Shown: positions 8,392-17,165 of the stretch, in pieces
Layout of the letters: each line of letters opens with the position of its first letter
Numbering within the stretch: the first letter of the stretch is position 1
Source: Flectobacillus major DSM 103
GTDB taxonomy: Bacteria; Bacteroidota; Bacteroidia; Cytophagales; Spirosomataceae
Length of the DNA stretch: 64,000 bases
Direction: 5' to 3'
Assembly: GCF_000427405.1 (NCBI RefSeq)
Contig: NZ_KE386491.1
Span: 5,301,047 to 5,365,046, forward strand
Made by a program: the position numbers and the translations under genes
The notes under the pieces: generated by a model
Told to the model about the DNA's origin: nothing
Database searches by the model: none
What the model saw: only the letters and a program-made list of their open reading frames with translations

Positions 8392-8853
8392 ATGGAAGCG
8401 ATTGACGAAATAGATAAAAAAATTTTACGCATTCTTCAGAAGGATGCCAAGGTAACAACGAAAGAAATAGCGAATCAGTTGGGGCTAACTATCTCGCCTG
8501 TTTATGAGCGAATCAGGAGGCTCGAAAGTGTTGGTTATATCAAGCAGTACGTCGCTATTGTTGACAAAGCGTTATTAGACAACCCCATTATGTGTATCTG
8601 TCAGGTATCTATGCGGTATCATAACGAGGAGTTTATCGAAAAATTTGAGCAGGCTGTACAGCAGTTAGAAGAGATTCATGAATGCTACCACATGGCTGGT
8701 CAAGTAGATTTTTTGTTGAAAATTTATATCAAAAGCCTTGATGAATACCATGATTTTGTGAAATATAAATTATCAAAGCTCGAAAATATTGGTGTTTTGA
8801 ATACCACTTTTGTATTAAAAGAAATCAAACATACTTATTCATATAGCTTTTAG
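8392..8853 (+). CDS. Lrp/AsnC family transcriptional regulator
   Basis: A 153-residue Lrp-type regulator. The N-terminal helix-turn-helix (about residues 5-60) has DKKILRILQKDAKVTTKEIA and the family phrase SPVYERIRRLE. The C-terminal RAM domain (about 70-150) contains the G-x-x-D effector-binding turn in GQVDFLLKI. Such proteins form octamers or hexadecamers that respond to amino acids. It is transcribed divergently from the threonine dehydrogenase/kbl operon, so threonine, glycine or leucine sensing is plausible. Confidence 0.93.
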   Translation: MEAIDEIDKKILRILQKDAKVTTKEIANQLGLTISPVYERIRRLESVGYIKQYVAIVDKALLDNPIMCICQVSMRYHNEEFIEKFEQAVQQLEEIHECYHMAGQVDFLLKIYIKSLDEYHDFVKYKLSKLENIGVLNTTFVLKEIKHTYSYSF

Positions 8854-8950
8854 GGATTGAGTTAGTGAATAGGAATTTAGCGGCTGTATAACTAGTACAA
8901 TATGCTGATTATTAATAGCCAACTTCATTTTATCTCTTAATATTGTTAAA

Positions 8951-9559
8951 ATGACAATTTTATCGCTTATCAATATACTAGGGACAATCGCCTTTAGTGT
9001 TTCGGGAGTATATGCGGGTTTACAAAAAAAACTTGACTTGTTTGGTATTGTAGTTATAGCCTTTGTAACGGCTATCGGAGGAGGTACTATTCGTGATATG
9101 CTGCTGGGACATCCTGTAAAATGGATTGCCGACGAATCGGTAATTTACCTTATTCTTGTTACGAGTGTACTGGCTATTTTGGGGCGGAAATACCTTCACA
9201 AACTCAATAGCCCTTTACAGCTATTTGATGCCTTGGGTTTGGGTTGTTTTTTTGTGCTTGGTTTTGAGCAAGGCATGAGTGCTAGTTTACCTATCCTTTC
9301 ATGTATCATTATTGGTACAATTACTGCTTGTTTTGGAGGGGTTATTCGTGATATATTGCTCAATGAAATTCCATTTCTTTTTAGAAAAGAAATCTATGCA
9401 ACAGCTTGTATCTTAGGTGGTTTTATCCATGCGTTGTTGTTAAAAACAGGCGAGGTAACAGGATATATCAATATCATTACAATGCTTGTGATTTTTAGTA
9501 TTAGAATTGTATCGTTACGGTATAATATTTCCTTACCAAAATCAAATATGAGTAATTAA
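8951..9559 (+). CDS. TRIC/YadS-type trimeric cation channel family protein (UPF0126)
   Basis: A 202-residue integral membrane protein with about six to seven hydrophobic segments. It has the two pseudo-repeats of the family, each with a GGG/FGG-x-IRD motif: AIGGGTIRDMLLG (about residue 45) and CFGGVIRDILL (about 130). Prokaryotic TRIC homologues are trimeric K+-permeable channels; the physiological role is not established. It lies about 100 bases after the Lrp gene on the same strand and may be read through from it. Confidence 0.92.
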   Translation: MTILSLINILGTIAFSVSGVYAGLQKKLDLFGIVVIAFVTAIGGGTIRDMLLGHPVKWIADESVIYLILVTSVLAILGRKYLHKLNSPLQLFDALGLGCFFVLGFEQGMSASLPILSCIIIGTITACFGGVIRDILLNEIPFLFRKEIYATACILGGFIHALLLKTGEVTGYINIITMLVIFSIRIVSLRYNISLPKSNMSN

Positions 9560-9610
9560 AGGAATAATTGTGAAATACTTTGAAAAAATGCTATTTTAGT
9601 GGGAAAAATA

Positions 9611-9704
9611 TTTGTAAAGATAGAAAAGAAGATATATTTATTTTTTCAAAATACCTCTTGTCAGATTGATTTGATTCTATTGGTAGAACATCTATCTTTA
9701 CAAA
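9611..9704. promoter_or_regulatory. 14-base inverted repeat pair upstream of glgB
   Basis: TTTGTAAAGATAGA (9611-9624) recurs as its exact reverse complement TCTATCTTTACAAA (9691-9704). The 66 bases between are AT-rich, and the glgB start follows 52 bases later. It could be a two-site operator allowing a DNA loop, or a large stem in the leader RNA. It does not look like a terminator. Confidence 0.4.
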
Positions 9705-9756
9705 AATACTCGAATAATTTCTTTTGCAAATCAATCCATTAACCATTTCAAATAAT

Positions 9757-11802
9757 ATGGCTAAGACCTCCAAGGCGAAAACTCAACCTGAAGAAACGAA
9801 AGCTGTTGCCAAAGCTCCTGCCCCCAAAAAGGTATCTAAAAAAGTAGTAAAAGAAGAACCTGTAACAGAAACTGTACCGACACCAGCACCCATGGTTGAA
9901 CTAAAGAATGTAGAAGTATTCAGTCGCTTTTCAGACTTTGACATCTCTCTTTTCAAATCAGGAAAACACTTTAGATTATTTGAAAAATTTGGTTCTCACG
10001 TAACCGAATATCAAGGCGTAACAGGTACATATTTTGCTGTGTGGGCTCCTGCTGCTAAAAGTGTTTCGGTTATAGGTAATTTTAATTACTGGAATAAAGA
10101 TTCTCATCATTTGTTTGTACGATGGGACGAATCGGGTATTTGGGAAGGATTTGTGCCGCATGTTGGCAAAGGCGAAACGTATAAATATGCTATCGAAGCT
10201 CAAGATGGGCGACGTTTAGAAAAAATAGATCCGTATGCCCATTATTTTGAAGTACCCCCTCTTACTGCATCGATTGTTTGGGATAATTGGTACGAATGGA
10301 GCGATACCGAATGGATGCAAAACCGTCGTGAGAAAAACTCACTGTCGGCACCAATGTCTGTTTATGAGGTACATATTGGCTCGTGGCGACAAAAAGGCGA
10401 AGGCGAAAAATTAACATATATAGAATTGGCCGACCAACTGGTACAGTATGTTAAGGAAATGGAGTTTACTCATATCGAGTTTATGCCTGTTATGGAACAC
10501 CCTTATGAACCATCGTGGGGGTATCAGGTATTGGGGTATTTTGCTCCGTCGTCTCGATTTGGTACACCTCAAGATTTTATGTATTTGGTAGAGCAATGTC
10601 ACAAAAATGATATTGGTGTCATATTAGACTGGGTACCTTCGCATTTCCCTGGTGATGCCCATGGCTTGTACGAATACGATGGTACACATCTTTTTGAGCA
10701 CCCTGATATGCGTAAGGGCTATCATCCCGACTGGAAGTCCTATATCTTTAATTATGGACGCAACGAAGTAAGAAGTTTCTTGATCTCAAATGCTGTATAT
10801 TGGCTTGAGCGTTTTCATGCCGACGGTCTACGTGTAGATGCGGTGGCTTCTATGCTTTATTTGGACTACTCTCGTAATGCAGGCGAATGGGAACCTAATA
10901 TTTTTGGCGGAAATCATCACCTTGAAGCTATTTCATTGTTTAGGGAATTGAATGAGTTTTTATATGTGCAGTTTCCTGATATTCAGACAATTGCTGAGGA
11001 ATCTACTTCGTTTACAGGAGTGTCTCGTCCTGTTTATACGGGTGGATTGGGCTTTGGTCAAAAATGGATGATGGGCTGGATGAACGATACCTTAAAGTAT
11101 TTTGAAAAAGACCCAATGTATCGCAAGTATCATCAAGAGCAGTTGACTTTTTCAACGGTCTATGCTTTTACCGAAAACTTTATGTTGCCGCTTTCACATG
11201 ATGAAATTGTGTACGGCAAGCACTCATTGGTAGGAAAAATGCCTGGCGACGAATGGCAGAAGTTTGCCAACTTACGTTTGTTGTTTACATATATGTTTAC
11301 TCACCCAGGTACAAACCTACTCTTTATGGGTGGTGAATTCGGGCAAACAAGCGAATGGAATTTTGCCAAAGGATTGGAATGGTGGTTGTTAGAGCATGGT
11401 TATCATCGTGGAGTTCAATCGTTGGTAAAATCGCTTAACCATTTGTATAAAACCGAAGGAGCTTTGTTTGACAAACAGTTTTCTCATGAAGGTTTTGAGT
11501 GGATAGACACTTCCGACCGTGAAAACTCAATTGTGGTATATGCTCGTAAAGGTAATAAACACAAAGACCAGCTTATTATAGTACTCAATATGACACCAAT
11601 ACCACGTACTAATTACAGAATTGGTGTACCAATGCAAGGTGTATGGCAAGAGGTACTCAATTCGGACGATACACAATTTGGAGGAAGTGGTAAGGTTAAC
11701 GATTCTGCGTTGTTTGCTGATGAAATTGCTTGGCAAGGTAAAGCATATTCTTTGTCAATTACGATTCCGCCACTTGGTGGGGTTATTCTGAAAGTAAAAT
11801 AA
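9757..11802 (+). CDS. glgB: 1,4-alpha-glucan branching enzyme
   Basis: A 681-residue GH13 enzyme that creates alpha-1,6 branches in glycogen. Residues 1-45 form a Lys/Ala/Pro-rich, probably disordered extension (MAKTSKAKTQPEETK...), unusual for GlgB. A CBM48-like domain follows (about 75-165), then the (beta/alpha)8 barrel. The nucleophile Asp361 lies in GLRVDAV, the acid/base Glu in IAEES near 414, and the third carboxylate in LSHDEIVYGK. The start at ATG 9757 is chosen over an upstream in-frame TTG. With the maltokinase (4190) and GlgE (19774) it makes up the GlgE glycogen route. No GlgC or GlgA is in the window. Confidence 0.96.
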   Translation: MAKTSKAKTQPEETKAVAKAPAPKKVSKKVVKEEPVTETVPTPAPMVELKNVEVFSRFSDFDISLFKSGKHFRLFEKFGSHVTEYQGVTGTYFAVWAPAAKSVSVIGNFNYWNKDSHHLFVRWDESGIWEGFVPHVGKGETYKYAIEAQDGRRLEKIDPYAHYFEVPPLTASIVWDNWYEWSDTEWMQNRREKNSLSAPMSVYEVHIGSWRQKGEGEKLTYIELADQLVQYVKEMEFTHIEFMPVMEHPYEPSWGYQVLGYFAPSSRFGTPQDFMYLVEQCHKNDIGVILDWVPSHFPGDAHGLYEYDGTHLFEHPDMRKGYHPDWKSYIFNYGRNEVRSFLISNAVYWLERFHADGLRVDAVASMLYLDYSRNAGEWEPNIFGGNHHLEAISLFRELNEFLYVQFPDIQTIAEESTSFTGVSRPVYTGGLGFGQKWMMGWMNDTLKYFEKDPMYRKYHQEQLTFSTVYAFTENFMLPLSHDEIVYGKHSLVGKMPGDEWQKFANLRLLFTYMFTHPGTNLLFMGGEFGQTSEWNFAKGLEWWLLEHGYHRGVQSLVKSLNHLYKTEGALFDKQFSHEGFEWIDTSDRENSIVVYARKGNKHKDQLIIVLNMTPIPRTNYRIGVPMQGVWQEVLNSDDTQFGGSGKVNDSALFADEIAWQGKAYSLSITIPPLGGVILKVK

Positions 11803-11826
11803 AGAAAATTGAAGAATACATACATT

Positions 11827-11858
11827 CGACCTCAAAGGCTTCCTTTGAGGTCGTTTTG
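11827..11858 (+). terminator. Terminator after glgB
   Basis: Perfect 12-base stem CGACCTCAAAGG (11827-11838) with CCTTTGAGGTCG (11842-11853), followed by TTTTGTT, 25 bases after the glgB stop codon. Confidence 0.92.
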
Positions 11859-11998
11859 TTGATAAAGGAAGGGATATTATATGATGCTGAGGGGTAAGCA
11901 GCTTTATGAAAAAACGGGTATTAATAATATAGTGCTTGAGTATTCAGGAGAGTCAGATTGCTAAAAATTGAATGAATAGAAGGGGCTATAAAAAGCGA

Positions 11999-12030
11999 AA
12001 CCCTCGAAGCCGCCACTTCAAGGGTTTTCT
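11999..12030. terminator. Hairpin with T-rich flank
   Basis: AACCCTCGAAG (11999-12009) pairs with CTTCAAGGGTT (12016-12026, one G-T pair), then TTCTTGTACTTTTTT. It may be a second terminator for read-through from glgB, or the end of a short unannotated transcript. Confidence 0.5.
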
Positions 12031-12205
12031 TGTACTTTTTTATCCTTGGTTTAGGATTACATTAAGATTACTTAGGCTTTTGTTTCTTAATAATTTCTAT
12101 ACGTTTCACTGCCGCCACAGCTCAAAATATTGAAATTATTAACATAAATAGTTTGTCTTTACTCACGCTTGCCGCCACAATTGTGATATATTGACATTAC
12201 AAACA
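12009..12205. repeat. Intergenic region with GCCGCCAC direct repeats
   Basis: The octamer GCCGCCAC occurs at 12009, 12111 and 12171. The last two are exactly 60 bases apart and extend to GCCGCCACA followed about 7 bases later by a similar ATATTGA(A/C)ATTA stretch, so they form an imperfect tandem unit of about 60 bases. GC-rich words stand out in this AT-rich spacer. No coding frame was found in 11859-12427. Confidence 0.45.
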
Positions 12206-12427
12206 TACTTAATAAGTATTGATATTTCCTTTTGTTAGGATAGAATTTTTCCAAGAATTACACGAAGGTAGTATTTTGATATATTAATAGTCGAATTTTG
12301 AGGCTAAGTAATATGCCAAAATAAGAAGGTATCGCTAATGTAAGTTATTTCTACGTTGGAAGGCAAAATTCAAATGGATAAAAAAATAGGTAGCCGTATG
12401 CAATAGGTTTCATACGGCTACTTGTGG

Positions 12428-14053
12428 TTACTTTCCTTGTTTTTCTTTGCTAGGTTCTGTACTTTTTAAAGTTGGATATTTGATTCCTAGTTGTTCCAAA
12501 TATGTTTTATATTTTGTAGGGTCATAATAATATTGCTTCATCAATGGGCGATAAGTATTCATAATACTGGTATTAAGGGTTATGGCAGGCTTATCGGTTG
12601 GGGCTATCAATGGCTCATATTTAATATCTTTGGTTTGTACATTTTTATAATAATCCCAAGCACTCTCTAGTAGTTTTGGATCGTTCAATAAATCTAAAAT
12701 AGTAAGTGCTTCAACTTTTGCTCCTGCTGTAATACCTTTATGGGCAATAGGAGTTGCCATCGAAATAGCATTTGCCCAGTGGTGGCCAGGTAGCCCAGGA
12801 ATATTAGAAGGGTATCCTAATACAATTGTAGGTAACGACCACGAAATATCTGCAATGTCGTCCGAGCCACCGCCCATCGAGCCTACTACTTCCAAAACCG
12901 TATCTATTTCGGCACGCAAACCTTTTTGTTCTGGCGAGCTTAATTCTTTTTGAATTCCCTTTGCTAATAGTTGGTCTTCGTTCGACCAAGTCGGTAGTCC
13001 TATACGTTTAATATGCTGATAGGCAGTTTCGGCAATAGGTTTGTTAAAATGACCGGGCCAAGCACTTCCCAAAACCTCCCACGATACTTTGGTGTCGGTC
13101 ATCATGGCAGCACCTTCTGCTATTTTCTTTCCTGCGTCGTACAATTCCTTGATACGTGGGTAAGTACGTTCTCTAAAATAATACCAAACCGATGCTTTTG
13201 AAGGTACAACATTGGGCTGATCGCCACCATTTACTACCACATAATGAGAGCGTTGGGTAGGTAAAAGGTGTTCTCTTTTAAAGTTCCAGCCTACATTCAT
13301 AAGCTCAACGGCATCTAAGGCACTTTTTCCTCGCCAAGGGTTGGCCGCAGCATGGGCTGCTTCTCCTTCAAAATTAAATTTTACCGAAACTAATCCATTG
13401 TTTCCTGCATCGCCATATTTTACGCTAAGGTTGCTATTGACGTGTGTAAAGATACAGGCATCTACGTTTTTGAAGTGGCCGTCTCTGATATAAAATGCCT
13501 TTGTACCCACCAATTCCTCTGCAATACCAGGCCATAACACCAATGTTCCTGATAATTTTTCACGCTCCATGATTTTTTTTAATACCAAAGCCGATGTAAT
13601 ATTAAGAGCCTGTCCCGAATTATGCCCTTCTCCATGGCCAGGTGCACCCTCAACAATAGGGTCGTGGTAGGCCACACCAGGTTTTTGTGAAGCTTTCGGA
13701 ATACAGTCAACGTCCGAACCAATTGCTATAACGGGTTTGCCCGAACCCCATTTGGCAATCCAAGCTGTAGGCACACCCGATATCCCTTTTTCAACGGTAA
13801 ATCCTTCTTTTTCAAGGAGGTTGATCAAATACTGAGATGTTTCGGTTTCTTGAAAGCCTAGTTCAGCAAAACTAAAAATCATATCGTTGACTTGTGCCGA
13901 AAATTCTTTTCGTTTGTCAACTTCTTCAATAATTTCTTTTTGAATAGCCTTTAGCTTTTGCGGTGATAGCTTTTGCTGAGCAATAAGGCTAGGAGTAATG
14001 GCCAAAAGGAGCAATGCAAATAGGATTTTGCAAGGTAAGTAAAGTGTTCTCAT
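12428..14053 (-). CDS. Exported M20 family amidohydrolase (AbgB-like)
   Basis: A 541-residue zinc hydrolase with an N-terminal signal (about residues 1-25, ending LIAQ). The M20 core shows the metal ligands in GSDVDCIPKA and the GHNSGQA block in place of the common GHDxH. EE occurs in GIAEELVG and the substrate-side His in HAAANPWRGKSALDA. This matches the AbgB-like branch, which hydrolyses p-aminobenzoyl-glutamate or other aryl/acyl amino acids; the substrate here is not known. It is monocistronic, with about 125 bases to the terminator of the structured element upstream. Its location should be periplasmic. Confidence 0.88.
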   Translation of the reverse strand: MRTLYLPCKILFALLLLAITPSLIAQQKLSPQKLKAIQKEIIEEVDKRKEFSAQVNDMIFSFAELGFQETETSQYLINLLEKEGFTVEKGISGVPTAWIAKWGSGKPVIAIGSDVDCIPKASQKPGVAYHDPIVEGAPGHGEGHNSGQALNITSALVLKKIMEREKLSGTLVLWPGIAEELVGTKAFYIRDGHFKNVDACIFTHVNSNLSVKYGDAGNNGLVSVKFNFEGEAAHAAANPWRGKSALDAVELMNVGWNFKREHLLPTQRSHYVVVNGGDQPNVVPSKASVWYYFRERTYPRIKELYDAGKKIAEGAAMMTDTKVSWEVLGSAWPGHFNKPIAETAYQHIKRIGLPTWSNEDQLLAKGIQKELSSPEQKGLRAEIDTVLEVVGSMGGGSDDIADISWSLPTIVLGYPSNIPGLPGHHWANAISMATPIAHKGITAGAKVEALTILDLLNDPKLLESAWDYYKNVQTKDIKYEPLIAPTDKPAITLNTSIMNTYRPLMKQYYYDPTKYKTYLEQLGIKYPTLKSTEPSKEKQGK

Positions 14054-14185
14054 TCGGATATTTAGGTTTGGTAGTGAAGTTGATAAAACTACGTTAAAAT
14101 ACAGAATTATATGCTGAAGTTATTCATTGAAGCTAAAAAAGCGTACAGAAAAGCAGAAAAATGAGTAGTTATTCTTACAAAATAA

Positions 14186-14460
14186 TAAAGACTCGAAGCA
14201 ATGCTCCGAGCCTTTACGCAATCCGCCTAAGTAGTTATCTTTTGGGTAATCCAACCCATAAGCAATTTAGAATTGCTTAAATTTCTTATAAAATCATTTC
14301 ATGCAGCAATGTCATGATAATGAAGTTTTTAAATCAGTAAAAATCTTTTTGATTTTTACCTTGAATATTTTTGGTAATTGAGTAGCGGCTCAATTACCAT
14401 TCCGTAGCATAGCGGTGCTACTTCAAAACGGTTAGTTTTATCCAACCCAATATCAAAAAC
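14186..14460 (-). ncRNA. Candidate structured non-coding RNA
   Basis: A non-coding stretch with a chain of strong hairpins. Perfect stems are at 14373-14382/14389-14398 (10 bp), 14337-14345/14351-14359 (9 bp), 14260-14267/14271-14278 (8 bp), 14404-14409/14416-14421 (6 bp) and 14243-14247/14254-14258 (5 bp). At the minus-strand 3' end a 10-bp stem (GGCTCGGAGC with GCTTCGAGTC) is followed by TTTATTATTTT, a good terminator. ATCCAACCCA is present near both ends. No open frame fits. It matches no RNA family I recognise: no tmRNA, SRP, RNase P or riboswitch core words were seen. The 5' end is a guess. Confidence 0.45.
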
Positions 14461-14977
14461 TAGAGTGAAAAAACACAATAGTACAAAAATCAAAATAAAT
14501 TAAAACATTCCTGAGATTTAATAAGTGCCAGCTAAAGAAGAGAAGTTTTGGATTTAATTGCTATTAATTAAAGCTTTTCTCGACCTAACATTTGGCGGAA
14601 TGTTTTATGTCTACAAAAATATTATCAATAAGTGTGCCAAACAAATTTTTTTGACTTTTTTTTAAACTTTTTGATAAAAAAACTAACGAATTGTGAAATA
14701 AGCTCATGAAATGACAAAAAAAGCAAAATTTTGAACACTCATTCACTGTCTACAGTCATTCAATATTCGTGCCAAAAGAAGAAAATACCTCGAAAAATAT
14801 TAAGATAAAAATGCTATGATTCTAAAGTGGGCTAATCAATCAACAAAAAAGAAATAAATTTCCTTTAACTAAGTAATAGGAAAGATATTTAAAGCTTTGA
14901 TAAACAAATCATTGAATAGTACAATAACGTAAATGCTATCAGTAAAAGTACATTAGGTTTTGAAGAATCATTGACGA
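14461..14977. other. AT-rich intergenic stretch without genes
   Basis: No coding frame or known RNA is seen. One small hairpin, AACATT-TGGCGG-AATGTT (14587-14604), has a loop resembling the TAGCGG loops at 14383 and 14410. The rest is simple A/T-rich sequence. Confidence 0.5.
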
Positions 14978-15733
14978 TTATCTTGCTTGGCCCAATAATC
15001 TTTTATAATAGTACTGATAAGGCGATGCCAAAAAATGAAAAATACGAAGAGGTAGGCTAAAAACGTAAAATAACCGTGATGGATAAATGTGTCGGGTGTT
15101 GTTGAGGATACCCCTTATAATGGTTTGTGCCACATGTCTGGGCGATTGAATAGGGTAGGGAATATGGGCAGTGTTATTAATAGTGGAAAAAAAATGTGTT
15201 TGAGTAGCCACAGGATATACCATACCAATATAATCACCAGGGTTTTTCTCGAAATGATATGTTTCCTCAAATCTGTCTAATGCAGCCTTGGTGGCTGCAT
15301 ACAACGCATACCCAGGAATACCAAGGTGAGCCATCGCCGAAGAAACAATCACCATACCAAAGGGTTTGTGTTGGGGCTGTTCTTTCATTTTCTGCAAAGC
15401 ATAAATGGGCGAAAATACATTCAAACTAAAAATATGGGATATTTTCTCCCAGTTGGGTTCTCCTAGTGTTTCGCAATAACCATACCCTGCATTGGCAATA
15501 AACAAATCAATATGAGTCCATTTTTGTAAAGCTAGGGCAAATGTTTGGTTGATACCTTCTTGTTTTGATAGGTCGGCTTGGAGGGTTATTAGCTGCGGAT
15601 GTACCTCTGTAATAGTATGCTGGTCTACTGCCAAGATATTGACCTGCTCAAACTGGAGTAATGCCAACAGTAATTCATGACCAATACCTGAGGCTGCTCC
15701 TGTTAAAATGATGTTATTATTTGCTATTTGCAT
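14978..15733 (-). CDS. SDR family oxidoreductase
   Basis: A 251-residue classical short-chain dehydrogenase. The cofactor motif is TGAASGIG (residues 11-18), NAGYG follows at about 93, the catalytic Ser is in IVSSAM, and Tyr-x-x-x-Lys is in YALYAATKAAL. It reduces or oxidises a carbonyl/hydroxyl with NAD(P)H; the substrate is unknown. It lies 20 bases after the acetoacetate-decarboxylase-like gene on the same strand, so the two are likely co-transcribed. The pairing suggests a ketone or keto-acid substrate. Confidence 0.9.
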   Translation of the reverse strand: MQIANNNIILTGAASGIGHELLLALLQFEQVNILAVDQHTITEVHPQLITLQADLSKQEGINQTFALALQKWTHIDLFIANAGYGYCETLGEPNWEKISHIFSLNVFSPIYALQKMKEQPQHKPFGMVIVSSAMAHLGIPGYALYAATKAALDRFEETYHFEKNPGDYIGMVYPVATQTHFFSTINNTAHIPYPIQSPRHVAQTIIRGILNNTRHIYPSRLFYVFSLPLRIFHFLASPYQYYYKRLLGQAR

Positions 15734-15753
15734 CGAAACAATAGGATGAAAAA

Positions 15754-16428
15754 TTATAATGGAAAAAAGTTGGGTTTAACAGCAGATGGATGAAATACCA
15801 TAGATAAGTCATGAATATAGATACTCAGCCATGAGCTATAAGGTGTTACATCTGGAAATAAGGTAGCGTTGGTATGCCTTGATAAGGTTTTGGCAAAAGA
15901 GGCTTTTCCTGTAGCTGTGGGCTGTGTAATCAATAAATCTTGCTCTTTCTTTTGGGCTATGGTCAGGCTCAAATAGCTAGTGCTTATTGGAATGCTCATA
16001 GAACCGTGTTGAGCTTCGCACGAGAAAACCATTTGGTTATTGCTCATTACCTTGATGTGATGCTTATGGCCAATTTTTTGCCATTCAAATTGAGCTAATT
16101 CTTTGGGAATACCCCAGTTGGCACGGCCGTTGTCGACACTCGCTTGGGTCGATACAAATATTTTACTAATAGACAGCATCTTTGACCAATTGAATGTGAA
16201 CAGACCGGGGCAAAATAAAAGCTCTTGGTAAGGCCCAACGTTGGAAGAATGATAATTGACCAGCATGATTGTACCCCAATAACCAATGAAACGTTGCTGT
16301 TGGTAATCTTCAAGAAATCCATTGGATAGCACAAAATCTTTAGGGAATTTATATACCCAAACGAATGCTTCGCCTGTTAAATGCCAAGGAGCAGGTTTTT
16401 CTAATGGTAATAGGGGAATATTTTCCAT
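15754..16428 (-). CDS. Acetoacetate decarboxylase-like protein
   Basis: A 224-residue protein of the acetoacetate decarboxylase fold. The family block is GRANWGIPKELAQF (about residues 108-121), where the Lys corresponds to the Schiff-base region of true decarboxylases. Many family members act as aldolase-dehydratases or have unknown roles, so decarboxylation is not assured. It is the first gene of a two-gene unit with an SDR enzyme. The next gene upstream is divergent. Confidence 0.75.
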   Translation of the reverse strand: MENIPLLPLEKPAPWHLTGEAFVWVYKFPKDFVLSNGFLEDYQQQRFIGYWGTIMLVNYHSSNVGPYQELLFCPGLFTFNWSKMLSISKIFVSTQASVDNGRANWGIPKELAQFEWQKIGHKHHIKVMSNNQMVFSCEAQHGSMSIPISTSYLSLTIAQKKEQDLLITQPTATGKASFAKTLSRHTNATLFPDVTPYSSWLSIYIHDLSMVFHPSAVKPNFFPL

Positions 16429-16615
16429 AAATGAGTAAAAATTATATGATATGTCAAAAAAAGTAATATAACTGTTTGGAATAATAAATTTATATACTTA
16501 TTATTGTAACTGTTCTAAAATACATGAAATTCATCTATTAATTGCGTATTTCATCAATAAACAGGAATTTTCTATATTACAAGCCCATACACACTATAAG
16601 TATTCCTAGTTACAA

Positions 16616-16834
16616 ATGAATTATAAATTTATTTATCGTGAAAAAGATACAGGAAAGTTAATCACGAATAAAGACATTAACAACCTACACAAATACAGGG
16701 TTGCCTGTGTAAAACTAACCGCCAGAGGAATCATCCGAGATATAACAATTCCGGCTGAGTGGTGGATAGATGGTTCTATCGAAAATTGTAAAGATATAGC
16801 CTATCATACAAGGATGAGTAAAACCAAAACTTGA
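16616..16834 (+). CDS. Hypothetical protein, 72 residues
   Basis: A small, basic, soluble protein starting MNYKFIYREKDTGKLITNKD. No family was recognised. It is followed by a second small frame 7 bases later in the same direction and by a strong terminator at 17110, which supports a real two-gene unit. It might act on nucleic acid given its charge, but nothing in the sequence shows this. Confidence 0.5.
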   Translation: MNYKFIYREKDTGKLITNKDINNLHKYRVACVKLTARGIIRDITIPAEWWIDGSIENCKDIAYHTRMSKTKT

Positions 16835-16841
16835 CTATATA

Positions 16842-17072
16842 ATGATGAAATCTCACCAAATTAAAAAAACGTTTTCTATGCCGTTTCGTCCTGAAGAAGT
16901 GTTCTATGTAACTTATTCGAAATTCTTGAGTACGGCTTTTATTATCTTGAAAGAAAATCGTGAAAAAGTACAGGTTATTGTAAGGCACGAGCACATGAAA
17001 GAGTTGAAAGAATGGGTTACGATGAATAGAATACTTACCGATGAGAGTGTACTAGACTTTATTCCATCCTAA
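16842..17072 (+). CDS. Hypothetical protein, 76 residues
   Basis: A small soluble protein containing EEVFYVTYSKFLSTAF and a charged C-terminal half. No known family. Two adjacent ATG codons (16842, 16845) could start it. It forms a tandem pair with the 72-residue frame upstream and ends 37 bases before a bidirectional terminator. Confidence 0.5.
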   Translation: MMKSHQIKKTFSMPFRPEEVFYVTYSKFLSTAFIILKENREKVQVIVRHEHMKELKEWVTMNRILTDESVLDFIPS

Positions 17073-17109
17073 CTTTGTTGCTATTGTAAAAAATATATTT
17101 TGATAAAAC

Positions 17110-17142
17110 AAAACCCCACAAGTTCAATACCTGTGGGGTTTT
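17110..17142. terminator. Bidirectional terminator
   Basis: Perfect 11-base stem AAAACCCCACA (17110-17120) with TGTGGGGTTTT (17132-17142). It serves the small plus-strand genes and the minus-strand persulfide dioxygenase gene, which end on either side. Confidence 0.92.
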
Positions 17143-17165
17143 ATGTTATACAAAGATAATCGCTA

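Noticed and set aside
12009-12205. CRISPR-like array
   Set aside because: There are only three short octamers with unequal spacing, no repeat of 25 bases or more, and no cas gene.
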